64,000 nucleotides of DNA, taken from positions 1 through 64,000 of the forward strand of contig NZ_VKDC01000039.1 of assembly GCF_007097395.1 (NCBI RefSeq), in the 5' to 3' direction. Source of the stretch: Fulvivirga sp. M361 (GTDB lineage: Bacteria; Bacteroidota; Bacteroidia; Cytophagales; Cyclobacteriaceae). Positions 23,417-31,667 of this stretch are shown piece by piece (positions within the stretch are counted from its first letter, which is position 1; every line of letters starts with the position of its first letter). The notes below the pieces were generated by a model. That model did no database searches, had not been told where the DNA came from, and saw only the letters and a program-made list of their open reading frames with translations. The position numbers were made by a program, and so were the translations under genes.

Positions 23417-26400
23417 CTAATTCGATGTTTTTAAGAAATATTCCAGTTGATAGCGGCTATCCAGATAGTTGCCAAATGCTTCCCATGCATCTACTTCCAT
23501 GCGAATAGCATCCCGGATGTTTTGGAGAAACGAAACGTAATCAATAGCTCCTTCGCGATAAGCTATGATTGCACCCTGTCGCTGTTCCTCAGCCAGCGGA
23601 AGTGCCGTATCCTGATAGTATCTCCATGAATTACGCCATTTCAGGTATTGCTCTCTCACATTTAGATAAGTGGCGTTCAATTCTAATTGAGTTTGAAGCA
23701 AATTTTGATTGGCAATGTCTCGCTGAATCTTCGCAGATTGGGTTCTCCCTAGCTCAGGGCCAAAAAACAACGGTATGCGAACACCTACCTGGTATTGGTA
23801 GAACCCGGATCGACCATCCACTTGCTGACGTCCATACTGTCCCTGAAGCTGCGGAAGAAATTGTGATCGTTTTTCTTTTACTGAAGCATCAGCCACTTCC
23901 AATTGTTGTTTGGATAAATTCAATAGTGGGTGATTAACAAGTGAATCAGCTACATCATTTAGCGGCTGATCAAACGCACTTGCTGGAATATCCGGAACTG
24001 TGAAAAGGGTATCGCTTACAAACCAAAGGTTTAGCTGTTGCAGGGCACTTAAGTAATCACGAAAAGCCTGCTCTTTCTGTATCTGTACCTGTGTTGCCTG
24101 ATTGGAAGTAGCGAGGTATTCTAGCTTGGAAGTTGCTTCTGTTTCCAATCTGATTTTGGCAGCTCGTTCGATATCCACAAACACTGAATCTAATTGCTCA
24201 TAAACACGGAAGGTGTTTTTTGAAGCATATACTTGCGCCCAGGCCGTACTCACTTCTCGTTCCAACTCTATGACCGTGAGATCAAGTGCAGCTTCCGCCA
24301 TTGCTATCCTTTCTTTTTGAAGTCTGAGCCTTGGGGCTATACCAAAAAGATCAATTTGCTGCTGCTGAATACCGAATTGGGTGACAACACCCTCTGATCC
24401 ATTTCCTACTTCCTCTTTTCCAGAAAACACCTGTGTATTCCCAAAATCCCAGGCTGTCTTTTTTAGCGCCTCCTGATTATCTATTTCTAATCGTGCTGAT
24501 TGGATTTTCGGATAATTATCAATTGCTCTTTTTTTGGCTTGCTCTAAAGTGATGGTTTGCAATTCGCGCCTGTCATGCCCTTGGCCGTTAGAGATAGTTG
24601 GCCCTAAAAAGAGACCTCCGAAGCAAATGAGTACCAGGATCAGATTGGCATTCGGCATCTTCAGACCTTTTCTTTCACTTCGCCCCTCTACGAATGTGTA
24701 CAGCACTGGCAGTACAACAAGCGTAAGCAATGTAGCCGTAAGCATTCCGCCTATCACTACGGTAGCTAAGGGTCGCTGTACTTCAGCACCTGCCGATGCA
24801 GAAAATGCCATTGGCAGAAATCCAAAAATATCTGTGGTTGCTGTCAACATAATAGGTCTGATCCGTTCTTTTGTTCCTGTCAAGATCCGTTCTCGGATGC
24901 TGGTCACACCTTCCTCTTTCAGTGAATTAAAGCGGTTGATCAACACCAGTCCATTTAACACCGCCACACCAAACAAAACAATGAAACCGACACCTGCAGA
25001 GATACTAAATGGCATGTCTCTCAACCAAAGGGCAAATACACCTCCGATGGCTGCTAGAGGAATAGCGATGTAGATCATGATGGATTGAGTGAAAGAGCCT
25101 AGGGCGAAGTAGAGTAAAACAAATATGAGGAAGAGAGCTATTGGTACTACAATGGACAATCGGCTCTTTGCTCTTTCCAGGTTTTCAAACTCCCCACCAT
25201 AGGTGATATAATAGCCAGCAGGAAGATCAAGTTGTTCATCCAGTTTTTGCTGAATGTCTTTCACTACAGATTCCACATCTCTGCCACGAGTATTTACACC
25301 GACATAAGTTCTCCTGTAGGTATTGTCCCGTGAAATCTGCATCGGGCCAGGTACGTAACTGATATCAGCTACTTCTTTGATGGGAATCTGAGTGCCATCA
25401 GGTAAGTCGATGAATAAGGTCCTAAGATCATCGATGCTTTTTCGGTGGGTTTCATCAAACCGGACAACCAGGTCAAATCGTTTCTCACCTTCAAAAACAA
25501 CTCCAGCCACGCCACCGGCAAAAGCAGCACTCACATATTCATTGAGTTTTTGAATATCCAATCCATACTGTGCCACTTTCTTTCGGTTGTAGCGGACGGT
25601 CATTTGAGGAAGACCGGAAGTTCGTTCAGCATTTACGTCTCCGGCACCTGGCACAGTCGAGATGATGTCAGCCATCTCCTGCACTTTGGTAGCCAGAATG
25701 TCGAGATCTTCACCGTATAACTTCACGGCAATATCTTCTCTTACACCCTCCAGTAATTCATTGAAACGTAACTCCACAGGCTGGGTAAATACCAGGTTAA
25801 CACCCACAAGTTGTTGATCCAGCTTATACTTGATTTTTTCAATCAACTCGTCCTTACTCTCAGCAGATACCCATTTATCTTTGTTCTTTTCCAAAATGAG
25901 GTACATATCCGCTATGTCCATGGGCATAGGATCTGTAGGAATATCAGCTACTCCAATACGGGCGGTCACCGTTCTGATTTCAGGGAAGTTGTCCAGCAAA
26001 ATGTTCTCAATCTTGATCGAAACATCTTTGGATTCGCTAAGTGAACTACCAGGTCGGATTAATGCCTGCATCGCAAGGTCCCCTTCGTCCAGTTGAGGAA
26101 CGAACTCCCCACCCATCCGTGAGAAAGTAAATGCCGCCAAGCCAAGTAAAATGATAGCTACCACGATTACCTGGGTTTTGAATTGTAGTGCACTTTTTAA
26201 TACGGGTAGATAACTGCGATGAATCCCTCCGATGAGCTCATCGCTGACATTCTCTAGTGATCGCTCCAAACGTCCAAACCAGTTTTTCTTGTTCCGAATG
26301 GGCTTCATAAGCAGTGCGGACATCATGGGAACATAAGTCAGGCAAAGCACAATAGCTCCGATCATGGCAAAGCCAAAGGTGTAGGCCATAGGCTGGAACA

Positions 26401-27820
26401 TTTTACCTTCAACCCCAGTGAGAAAAAGTATCGGTGCGAAAACAATGAGGATAATGATTTGACCAAAAAAGGCTGAACTCATCATAGTACTACCAGCTTC
26501 ATAGGCCAGATCATCCATAACTTTTTGATCAAAGCCAAGCTTTCCTGACCTGATCCTTTTTTGGATTTCGTACACAGTACCTTCAATGATAATCACTGCC
26601 CCGTCAATGATGATCCCAAAGTCTATTGCTCCTAAACTCATCAGGTTAGCCCACACGTTGAACTGCTTCATCAAGATGAAAGCAAACAACAATGAAAGAG
26701 GAATGGTAGTCGCTGTAATGATCCCACCACGTAAGCTTCCCAGTAAAATCACCAGTGCAAAAATTACGATTAATGCACCTTCAATCAGGTTGGTTTTTAC
26801 TGTGCTGGTAGTTCTGGATATGAGGTCGCTTCTGTCAATAATGGCATTAATCTCCAATCCTTCAGGAAGTGACTTTTCCACTTCCTCCATACGGGACTTT
26901 ACATTCTGAATAACTGCATTGGGGTTGGAGCCCTTTAGCATCATAATGATGCCACCAACTGCTTCTTTACCATCTTGAGTAAATGCTCCGTACCTTACCT
27001 GATGACCGAAGTGTACCTTGGAAGCGATATCACCAATGGTGACAGGAATATTGTTTTCTGTTTTGACAACAACTTTTCGGATGTCTTCCAGCGAGCGAAT
27101 GAGTCCTTCACCACGTATGAAGTTCGACATCCTGTTCTTCTCAATGTAGGCTCCACCGGTATTGACATTATTTCTTGCCAGAGCCTCGTAAACTTGCGAT
27201 ATACTTACGTTCTGAGCGTTGAGTTTGTCCGGACTGATGGCGACTTCATATTGCTTGATGTAACCACCGAAAGAATTAACCTCAACCACACCGTCCAGCA
27301 AGGTAAGCTGCCTTTTCACTATCCAATCCTGAATAGTGCGTAACTCAGTCGGAGAATACTTAGTCTCATAGCCCTCTTTTGGCTGAATAGTATATTCATA
27401 AATCTGACCCAAACCCGTGGAAATAGGCCCCATCGTTGGGCTGCCGAATTTTTCCGGTATTGTTTTCCCAAGTTCGTTGAGTTTTTCTTGTACCAGCTGC
27501 CGGGGCAGATAGGTGCCCATATCATCTTCAAAAACGATGGTCACCACAGACAATCCAAACCTGGAAATGGAACGAATTTCATCTACCCCAGGTAAATTCC
27601 CCATAGCAAGCTCCACTGGATAGGTTACAAATTGCTCAATATCCTCGGTAGCAAGATTTGGCGATACAGTCATTACCTGCACCTGATTGTTGGTTATATC
27701 CGGAACCGAACCCAAGTTGACAGTAGACATGGAGTAGATGCCTACTCCGATCAGAGCCAACGTAAGCAGACCCACAATGAATTTATTCTTTATGGAAAAA
27801 GAAATGATTTTATTAATCAT
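23417..27820 (-). CDS. czcA: CzcA-type RND metal pump fused to a TolC-like outer-membrane protein
   Basis: Residues 1 to about 1035 form a heavy-metal RND pump: twelve membrane helices, D-F-G-I-I-I-D-G-A in TM4 (about 399-407), and large periplasmic loops. After a second hydrophobic segment (about 1045-1070, ending in S-N-G-Q-G like a cleavage site) follow about 400 residues of an outer-membrane efflux protein of CzcC/TolC type, with long heptad-like helices. At 1467 residues it is a natural fusion known in Bacteroidota. How the two parts come to sit in two membranes is unclear; cleavage at the internal signal is likely. With the adaptor it exports Zn/Co/Cd or Cu from the periplasm. Confidence 0.9.
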   Translation of the reverse strand: MINKIISFSIKNKFIVGLLTLALIGVGIYSMSTVNLGSVPDITNNQVQVMTVSPNLATEDIEQFVTYPVELAMGNLPGVDEIRSISRFGLSVVTIVFEDDMGTYLPRQLVQEKLNELGKTIPEKFGSPTMGPISTGLGQIYEYTIQPKEGYETKYSPTELRTIQDWIVKRQLTLLDGVVEVNSFGGYIKQYEVAISPDKLNAQNVSISQVYEALARNNVNTGGAYIEKNRMSNFIRGEGLIRSLEDIRKVVVKTENNIPVTIGDIASKVHFGHQVRYGAFTQDGKEAVGGIIMMLKGSNPNAVIQNVKSRMEEVEKSLPEGLEINAIIDRSDLISRTTSTVKTNLIEGALIVIFALVILLGSLRGGIITATTIPLSLLFAFILMKQFNVWANLMSLGAIDFGIIIDGAVIIIEGTVYEIQKRIRSGKLGFDQKVMDDLAYEAGSTMMSSAFFGQIIILIVFAPILFLTGVEGKMFQPMAYTFGFAMIGAIVLCLTYVPMMSALLMKPIRNKKNWFGRLERSLENVSDELIGGIHRSYLPVLKSALQFKTQVIVVAIILLGLAAFTFSRMGGEFVPQLDEGDLAMQALIRPGSSLSESKDVSIKIENILLDNFPEIRTVTARIGVADIPTDPMPMDIADMYLILEKNKDKWVSAESKDELIEKIKYKLDQQLVGVNLVFTQPVELRFNELLEGVREDIAVKLYGEDLDILATKVQEMADIISTVPGAGDVNAERTSGLPQMTVRYNRKKVAQYGLDIQKLNEYVSAAFAGGVAGVVFEGEKRFDLVVRFDETHRKSIDDLRTLFIDLPDGTQIPIKEVADISYVPGPMQISRDNTYRRTYVGVNTRGRDVESVVKDIQQKLDEQLDLPAGYYITYGGEFENLERAKSRLSIVVPIALFLIFVLLYFALGSFTQSIMIYIAIPLAAIGGVFALWLRDMPFSISAGVGFIVLFGVAVLNGLVLINRFNSLKEEGVTSIRERILTGTKERIRPIMLTATTDIFGFLPMAFSASAGAEVQRPLATVVIGGMLTATLLTLVVLPVLYTFVEGRSERKGLKMPNANLILVLICFGGLFLGPTISNGQGHDRRELQTITLEQAKKRAIDNYPKIQSARLEIDNQEALKKTAWDFGNTQVFSGKEEVGNGSEGVVTQFGIQQQQIDLFGIAPRLRLQKERIAMAEAALDLTVIELEREVSTAWAQVYASKNTFRVYEQLDSVFVDIERAAKIRLETEATSKLEYLATSNQATQVQIQKEQAFRDYLSALQQLNLWFVSDTLFTVPDIPASAFDQPLNDVADSLVNHPLLNLSKQQLEVADASVKEKRSQFLPQLQGQYGRQQVDGRSGFYQYQVGVRIPLFFGPELGRTQSAKIQRDIANQNLLQTQLELNATYLNVREQYLKWRNSWRYYQDTALPLAEEQRQGAIIAYREGAIDYVSFLQNIRDAIRMEVDAWEAFGNYLDSRYQLEYFLKTSN

Positions 27821-27910
27821 GAATAGAATGATTTAATATCAGTGAAAATGATGTTGTATCGACTTTAGAAAATGTCGAAAAGGACAGAGCTGTCCTGTAA
27901 AATGCTGATA

Positions 27911-28219
27911 TTAAACCTGTGGCGGTTGAAGTAAAGAACCAATAAAAGGCTCTGTTATAGGCTCCTTATAAGAGCTTTCTTGTATAGGAAATAGAAGGAT
28001 TTCAAAATTGCCTAGCGCAACCTGGTGGACTATTAAATGTGTATGACAACACTGGCATACACAGAAAGGAGAGCAAAGATCGGATTCAGAACTATGCTGG
28101 TGTTCAAGCCCGTTCTCCAAAACCGTTTCAATAGTATCTCCTGCAACTTCTGCGTCAGTACACGGGATTACGGTTAATCCTGCAAAAAAGACTGCCAATA
28201 TGAGTGCCACTGAACGCAT
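27911..28219 (-). CDS. DUF6660-type small secreted Cys/His protein
   Basis: I start at the ATG giving M-R-S-V-A-L-I-L-A; an upstream TTG would add eight residues. The 102-residue product has a signal peptide (cleavage near A-G-L-T or after P-C-T-D), a His-rich stretch (H-Q-H-S) and a C-S-P-F-C-V-C-Q-C-C-H-T-H cluster in the middle, which should bind soft metals. This layout matches the small DUF6660 proteins that precede metal-efflux genes in Bacteroidota. It lies 91 bp before czcA in the same direction and just after a candidate Fur/Zur-type box. It may be a periplasmic metal buffer. Confidence 0.68.
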   Translation of the reverse strand: MRSVALILAVFFAGLTVIPCTDAEVAGDTIETVLENGLEHQHSSESDLCSPFCVCQCCHTHLIVHQVALGNFEILLFPIQESSYKEPITEPFIGSLLQPPQV

Positions 28220-28243
28220 AAAACAAACATAGGGTAAAAACAA

Positions 28244-28258
28244 TGCAACCTGTTTGCA
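28244..28258. promoter_or_regulatory. TGCAA-N5-TTGCA dyad, candidate Zur/Fur-type operator
   Basis: The sequence is TGCAA-CCTGT-TTGCA. It lies between the Fur-family gene stop and the DUF6660 start (25 bp upstream of the ATG), with a TATGTTTG that fits the Bacteroidota -7 box (TAnnTTTG) between it and the gene. Fur-family repressors bind AT-rich dyads near their target promoters. The adjoining regulator gene makes this a good candidate operator for the DUF6660-czcA operon. Confidence 0.5.
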
Positions 28259-28264
28259 AAGTTG

Positions 28265-28666
28265 CTACGGGCAATTGGCGCAAACCCCTTTATATACCAT
28301 ACTTGCACTGGAAGCTCTAAACCCCGTGGGTATTTGAGTTTGAGGTATTTTAGATTGTGTTAGACAATAAGTCTCACCGCACTTGACGCAATGAAAGTGG
28401 ATATGCTGGTCTTGCGGTTCACATTCACAACCTTCCTCGCAGAGTGCATATTTGACAGCACCTGTACCGTCTTCAATGCTGTGAATGAGCTTCTTGTCTT
28501 CAAAGGTTTTGAGGGTTCGGTATAAGGTTGCCTTATCCGCTCGTTCGAACTTTGCTTCAAGGTCACCCAAGCTAATAGCAGCACCCGATTCAACCAACTG
28601 GCGTAATACGAGGAGCCTCATAGTGGTAGGCTTGATATTTTTATTTTCTAGTTTTCTTTCGAGCAT
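28265..28666 (-). CDS. Fur-family metalloregulator (Zur-like)
   Basis: A 133-residue repressor. Winged-helix domain: T-T-M-R-L-L-V-L-R-Q-L near 14-24 and A-T-L-Y-R-T-L-K-T-F at 49-58, the Fur DNA-recognition helix. The C-terminal half has the regulatory and structural metal ligands: C-E-C-E, H-I-H-F-H-C-V-K-C-G-E and a final G-V-C-A-N-C. The two CxxC pairs (C-V-K-C and C-A-N-C) form a structural Zn site. The context (Zn/Co/Cd-type Czc and CDF exporters) suggests it senses zinc or a related ion. It lies directly upstream of, and on the same strand as, the DUF6660-czcA operon. Confidence 0.86.
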   Translation of the reverse strand: MLERKLENKNIKPTTMRLLVLRQLVESGAAISLGDLEAKFERADKATLYRTLKTFEDKKLIHSIEDGTGAVKYALCEEGCECEPQDQHIHFHCVKCGETYCLTQSKIPQTQIPTGFRASSASMVYKGVCANCP

Positions 28667-28824
28667 AATTCAATGACTGGATAACTCAACGTAATTCATG
28701 AGTGGAGCTCCAATATAACTATAACATATACAGACATCTGCTTCTATTGGTTACAAAACACTTCGTATAGAACAGCAGCTTGTCATTAATTTTTTAAATC
28801 AAGTGATACAATCATAATCCTGTT

Positions 28825-29043
28825 TCAAATGTCTACTTTCTGTTTATCCAGGTTATCATTGGCAAATTCCATCAGTTCAACCAATGACCTTTCATCTATT
28901 ACGGTCACTCTCCTCTTGCTGTCATAATAACCCCTAACAAGTTTACACCTTAGAAATATGCCAATATCCTGCTTTCTCCAATTCAATTTCGCTTGGAGTT
29001 CGGGATACTTAGCCAGTATTTCTTCAGGAGTATACTTCGGCAC
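28825..29043 (-). CDS. 72-aa conserved protein, copy 2
   Basis: This copy has the same length, same GTG start and same sequence as copy 1 (19871-20089) except one Thr/Ala change, while about 30 of 219 nucleotides differ, nearly all at silent positions. So it is not a recent duplication but two diverged genes held under strong selection. It follows the P-type ATPase gene (35-bp gap) just as copy 1 follows the CDF gene, that is, at the 3' end of a metal-export operon. I know no function; a regulatory or accessory role in metal response is an inference from repeated context. Confidence 0.75.
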   Translation of the reverse strand: MPKYTPEEILAKYPELQAKLNWRKQDIGIFLRCKLVRGYYDSKRRVTVIDERSLVELMEFANDNLDKQKVDI

Positions 29044-29078
29044 AAGGGTTCAATATGATATTTTGGAAGTCAAGATAT

Positions 29079-31094
29079 TTACGACTTAAACTTCAATCTC
29101 AGTAATTGAGCATTTGCCGCACAAACTATGGTACTCAAACTCATGAGTGCTGCACCAACTGCCGGGTTGATCATAATGCCTTGATAAAATAAAACACCAG
29201 CTGCTAATGGAATGGCAACCACATTATAACCAGTAGCCCAAACCAGATTTTGAACCATCTTCTTATAAGTGGCTCTACCAAACAGGATCAGGTTGGCAAT
29301 ATCAGAGGGGCTACTCTCGGTAAGAATAATATCTGCCGTTTCAGCAGCTACATCGGTTCCTGAACCCACTGCTATTCCAATATCTGCTTTGGCCAGTGCC
29401 GGGGCATCATTCACTCCGTCTCCTGTCATGGCCACAAACTCACCTTCTTTCTGGAGTTTCTCTATCAGTTCTGATTTCTCGTGTGGAAGCACCTGGCTGT
29501 AGTATCCATCCAGTTGGAGTTCTTTAGCGACTGCTTTGGCCGTCTGTTCATTATCGCCAGTGGCCATCAACACTTTGATGCCTTTATCTTTTAAGGTCTT
29601 AATAGCCTCACTGCTTTCTTTTCGTATTTGATCGGCCAAAGCGATGAATCCAATCAAATTACCTGCTTCCAAAATGAAAACAACCGTTTCAGCTTTGTCG
29701 GTTGTGGCTTCTTCGGGTAGCTCGATTCCCTCTTCTTTTAGATAACCAGGACTTACAATCTGATACGTTGATCCATCCACTTTTGCACTTACACCTTTCC
29801 CTTTCGTAGAGCTGAAATCAGATGTTGAAGGGAGTTTGAGTTCACGCTTTTTGGCTTCATTCACAATACCCCTGGCGATAGGGTGTTCTGAGCTTTGTTC
29901 AATAGCTCCAACCAAAGCCAATAATTCATCTTCCGAGCTGTCATCAAGAACCTCTATCCGGTTCACACCAAAGTTGCCTTCTGTGAGTGTGCCTGTTTTA
30001 TCAAAGACTATCGCTGAAATCTTCCTGCTGTTTTCAAAAGCCGTTCGGTTCCTAATGAGCAATCCATTTTTTGCGGAAAGGGCTGTAGAAATAGCGACTA
30101 CCAATGGTACAGCCAGTCCTAAAGCATGAGGACAGGTAATGATCATCACAGTCACCATTCGCTCCAATGCAAAGTCCATTCCCTGAGAGCTAAAGAAAGC
30201 CCAGGTGATAAAGGTGATAACTCCAACTCCGATTGCGATATATGCCAACCATCCAGCAGCTCTGTTAGCCAGGTTCTGCGTTTTTGATTTGGTCTGTTGT
30301 GCTTCCTCGACAAGCTTGATGACTTTATTCAGATAGCTATCTTCACCCGAGGATTTCACTTCCACTTTTATACTTCCGTCACCGTTGATCGCTCCTCCGA
30401 TTACTTCATCACCTTTGGTTTTTTCCACTGGTTTACTTTCACCAGTCAATGCACTTTCATTCAGGTCGCTATCACCATTTACGACCTTGCCATCGGCAGG
30501 TACTTTTTCTCCTGGTTTGATCAGGATGATATCACCTTTTTTGAGTTCACTGATCTTGACATCATGTATGTCATCACCTTCTACTTTATGAGCTTCAGAG
30601 GGCATTAACTCAGCTAATTTCTCCAAGGCTTTTGAAGCACCCATGATAGAACGCATCTCTAGCCAGTGACCTAAAAGCATGATGTCGATCAAAGTGACCA
30701 GCTCCCAATAAAATACCTTTCCATTTAAGCCAAGGACAACAGCTGTACTATATGCCCAGGCTACTGTGATGGCTATAGCTATCAGAGTCATCATGCCCGG
30801 ACCACCTTCCGATAGTTCGTCTTTCAGACCTTTGAGGAATGGCCAACCTCCATAGATGAAGATGAAGGTTGCCAATGCTGCTGCCACATACCCCATACCT
30901 GGGAAGCTAAATGAGAAGCCCAGGAAGCCCTGGATCATTTCAGAAAAGGCAAGGACAGGTATCGAAAGCGCAGTGTTGATATAAAATCGCTTCTTAAAAT
31001 CCTCGATCATATGGGCGTGGTGGTCATGATGTCCACCTGAGTGATCAGCGTGATCATGATGATGTTCTTTGTGTTCGTGATTTGAATGATCCAT
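29079..31094 (-). CDS. copB: Heavy-metal P1B-type ATPase, CopB-like
   Basis: An ATP-driven metal exporter. The N-terminal ~30 residues are extremely His-rich (H-H-H-D-H, H-H-D-H-H-A-H), and no CxxC domain is present. The membrane metal site is C-P-H (321-323), characteristic of the P1B-3 CopB group that moves Cu2+/Cu+ or Ag+. Phosphorylation site D365-K-T-G-T-L-T; actuator motif T-G-E-S (217-220); ATP-binding G-D-G-V-N-D-A-P near 555. At 671 residues it is complete. Its start overlaps the DUF3347 lipoprotein gene by 1 bp, linking it to the Cus-type operon upstream. Confidence 0.92.
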   Translation of the reverse strand: MDHSNHEHKEHHHDHADHSGGHHDHHAHMIEDFKKRFYINTALSIPVLAFSEMIQGFLGFSFSFPGMGYVAAALATFIFIYGGWPFLKGLKDELSEGGPGMMTLIAIAITVAWAYSTAVVLGLNGKVFYWELVTLIDIMLLGHWLEMRSIMGASKALEKLAELMPSEAHKVEGDDIHDVKISELKKGDIILIKPGEKVPADGKVVNGDSDLNESALTGESKPVEKTKGDEVIGGAINGDGSIKVEVKSSGEDSYLNKVIKLVEEAQQTKSKTQNLANRAAGWLAYIAIGVGVITFITWAFFSSQGMDFALERMVTVMIITCPHALGLAVPLVVAISTALSAKNGLLIRNRTAFENSRKISAIVFDKTGTLTEGNFGVNRIEVLDDSSEDELLALVGAIEQSSEHPIARGIVNEAKKRELKLPSTSDFSSTKGKGVSAKVDGSTYQIVSPGYLKEEGIELPEEATTDKAETVVFILEAGNLIGFIALADQIRKESSEAIKTLKDKGIKVLMATGDNEQTAKAVAKELQLDGYYSQVLPHEKSELIEKLQKEGEFVAMTGDGVNDAPALAKADIGIAVGSGTDVAAETADIILTESSPSDIANLILFGRATYKKMVQNLVWATGYNVVAIPLAAGVLFYQGIMINPAVGAALMSLSTIVCAANAQLLRLKFKS

Positions 31095-31642
31095 TAGATT
31101 TCTTCTTTAACGCTTCCACATGTCAACATTCGATCCCCGAAATAGGGATTTCTGATCTCTTTCTCAGCACTCAACCAATAGGCTCCTTTGTTATCAAAAG
31201 CCATAGGGCAATATTGTCGGTATATCGTATTCTCGTTGGCAGAACTGCTTTTAATCAGCTCATAGATATTATCTGAAAGGGTATTGAAATGATCCCGTTG
31301 ATGGCTTGCATCTTTGGTTTCATTGATGTGTTCCGAATCAAATCGTATTTTATCTAAAAGTTCACTCTTACCGTCTCCCAGGTTGTCCAGAAGCCCTTTT
31401 GCCGCAGCGCTGGCCTTTTCACCATCGGTTTGTACCAGAGCTTCTTTTATCGTGAGGTACGAAGCGAGGACTTGTTGAGTTTGTTCTTTTGTAAGCATCA
31501 CGGATTGGTCAGAAGAGTGATCCATTGCTTGATGATCCGCATGGTCATTTTCTGCAGCTTGCTTTTGTGAATTCCCACAGCTTGAGAATGTGAAAATGAT
31601 TACTGTTACTACTGTTGCTACTATTGATTTTCTCTGTATCAT
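31094..31642 (-). CDS. DUF3347 lipoprotein
   Basis: This 182-residue protein has a lipoprotein signal (F-S-S-C-G-N near residue 19-24), a His-rich linker (D-H-A-D-H-Q-A-M-D-H), then one DUF3347 domain. The metal-binding end is Y-C-P-M-A-F ... W-L-S-A-E-K-E-I-R-N-P-Y-F-G ... T-C-G. The same domain is also at the C-terminus of the neighbouring CusB-like adaptor. Conserved Met/Cys/His suggest periplasmic copper binding. It overlaps the P-type ATPase gene by 1 bp and follows the adaptor gene by 25 bp. Confidence 0.83.
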   Translation of the reverse strand: MIQRKSIVATVVTVIIFTFSSCGNSQKQAAENDHADHQAMDHSSDQSVMLTKEQTQQVLASYLTIKEALVQTDGEKASAAAKGLLDNLGDGKSELLDKIRFDSEHINETKDASHQRDHFNTLSDNIYELIKSSSANENTIYRQYCPMAFDNKGAYWLSAEKEIRNPYFGDRMLTCGSVKEEI

Positions 31643-31667
31643 GATTATTAATTTTAGGTGTTTCTAT

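Noticed and set aside
24534-25073. 179-aa forward frame opposite czcA
   Set aside because: Antisense shadow of the RND pump; Ser/Pro/Thr-rich composition typical of a reversed membrane-protein gene.
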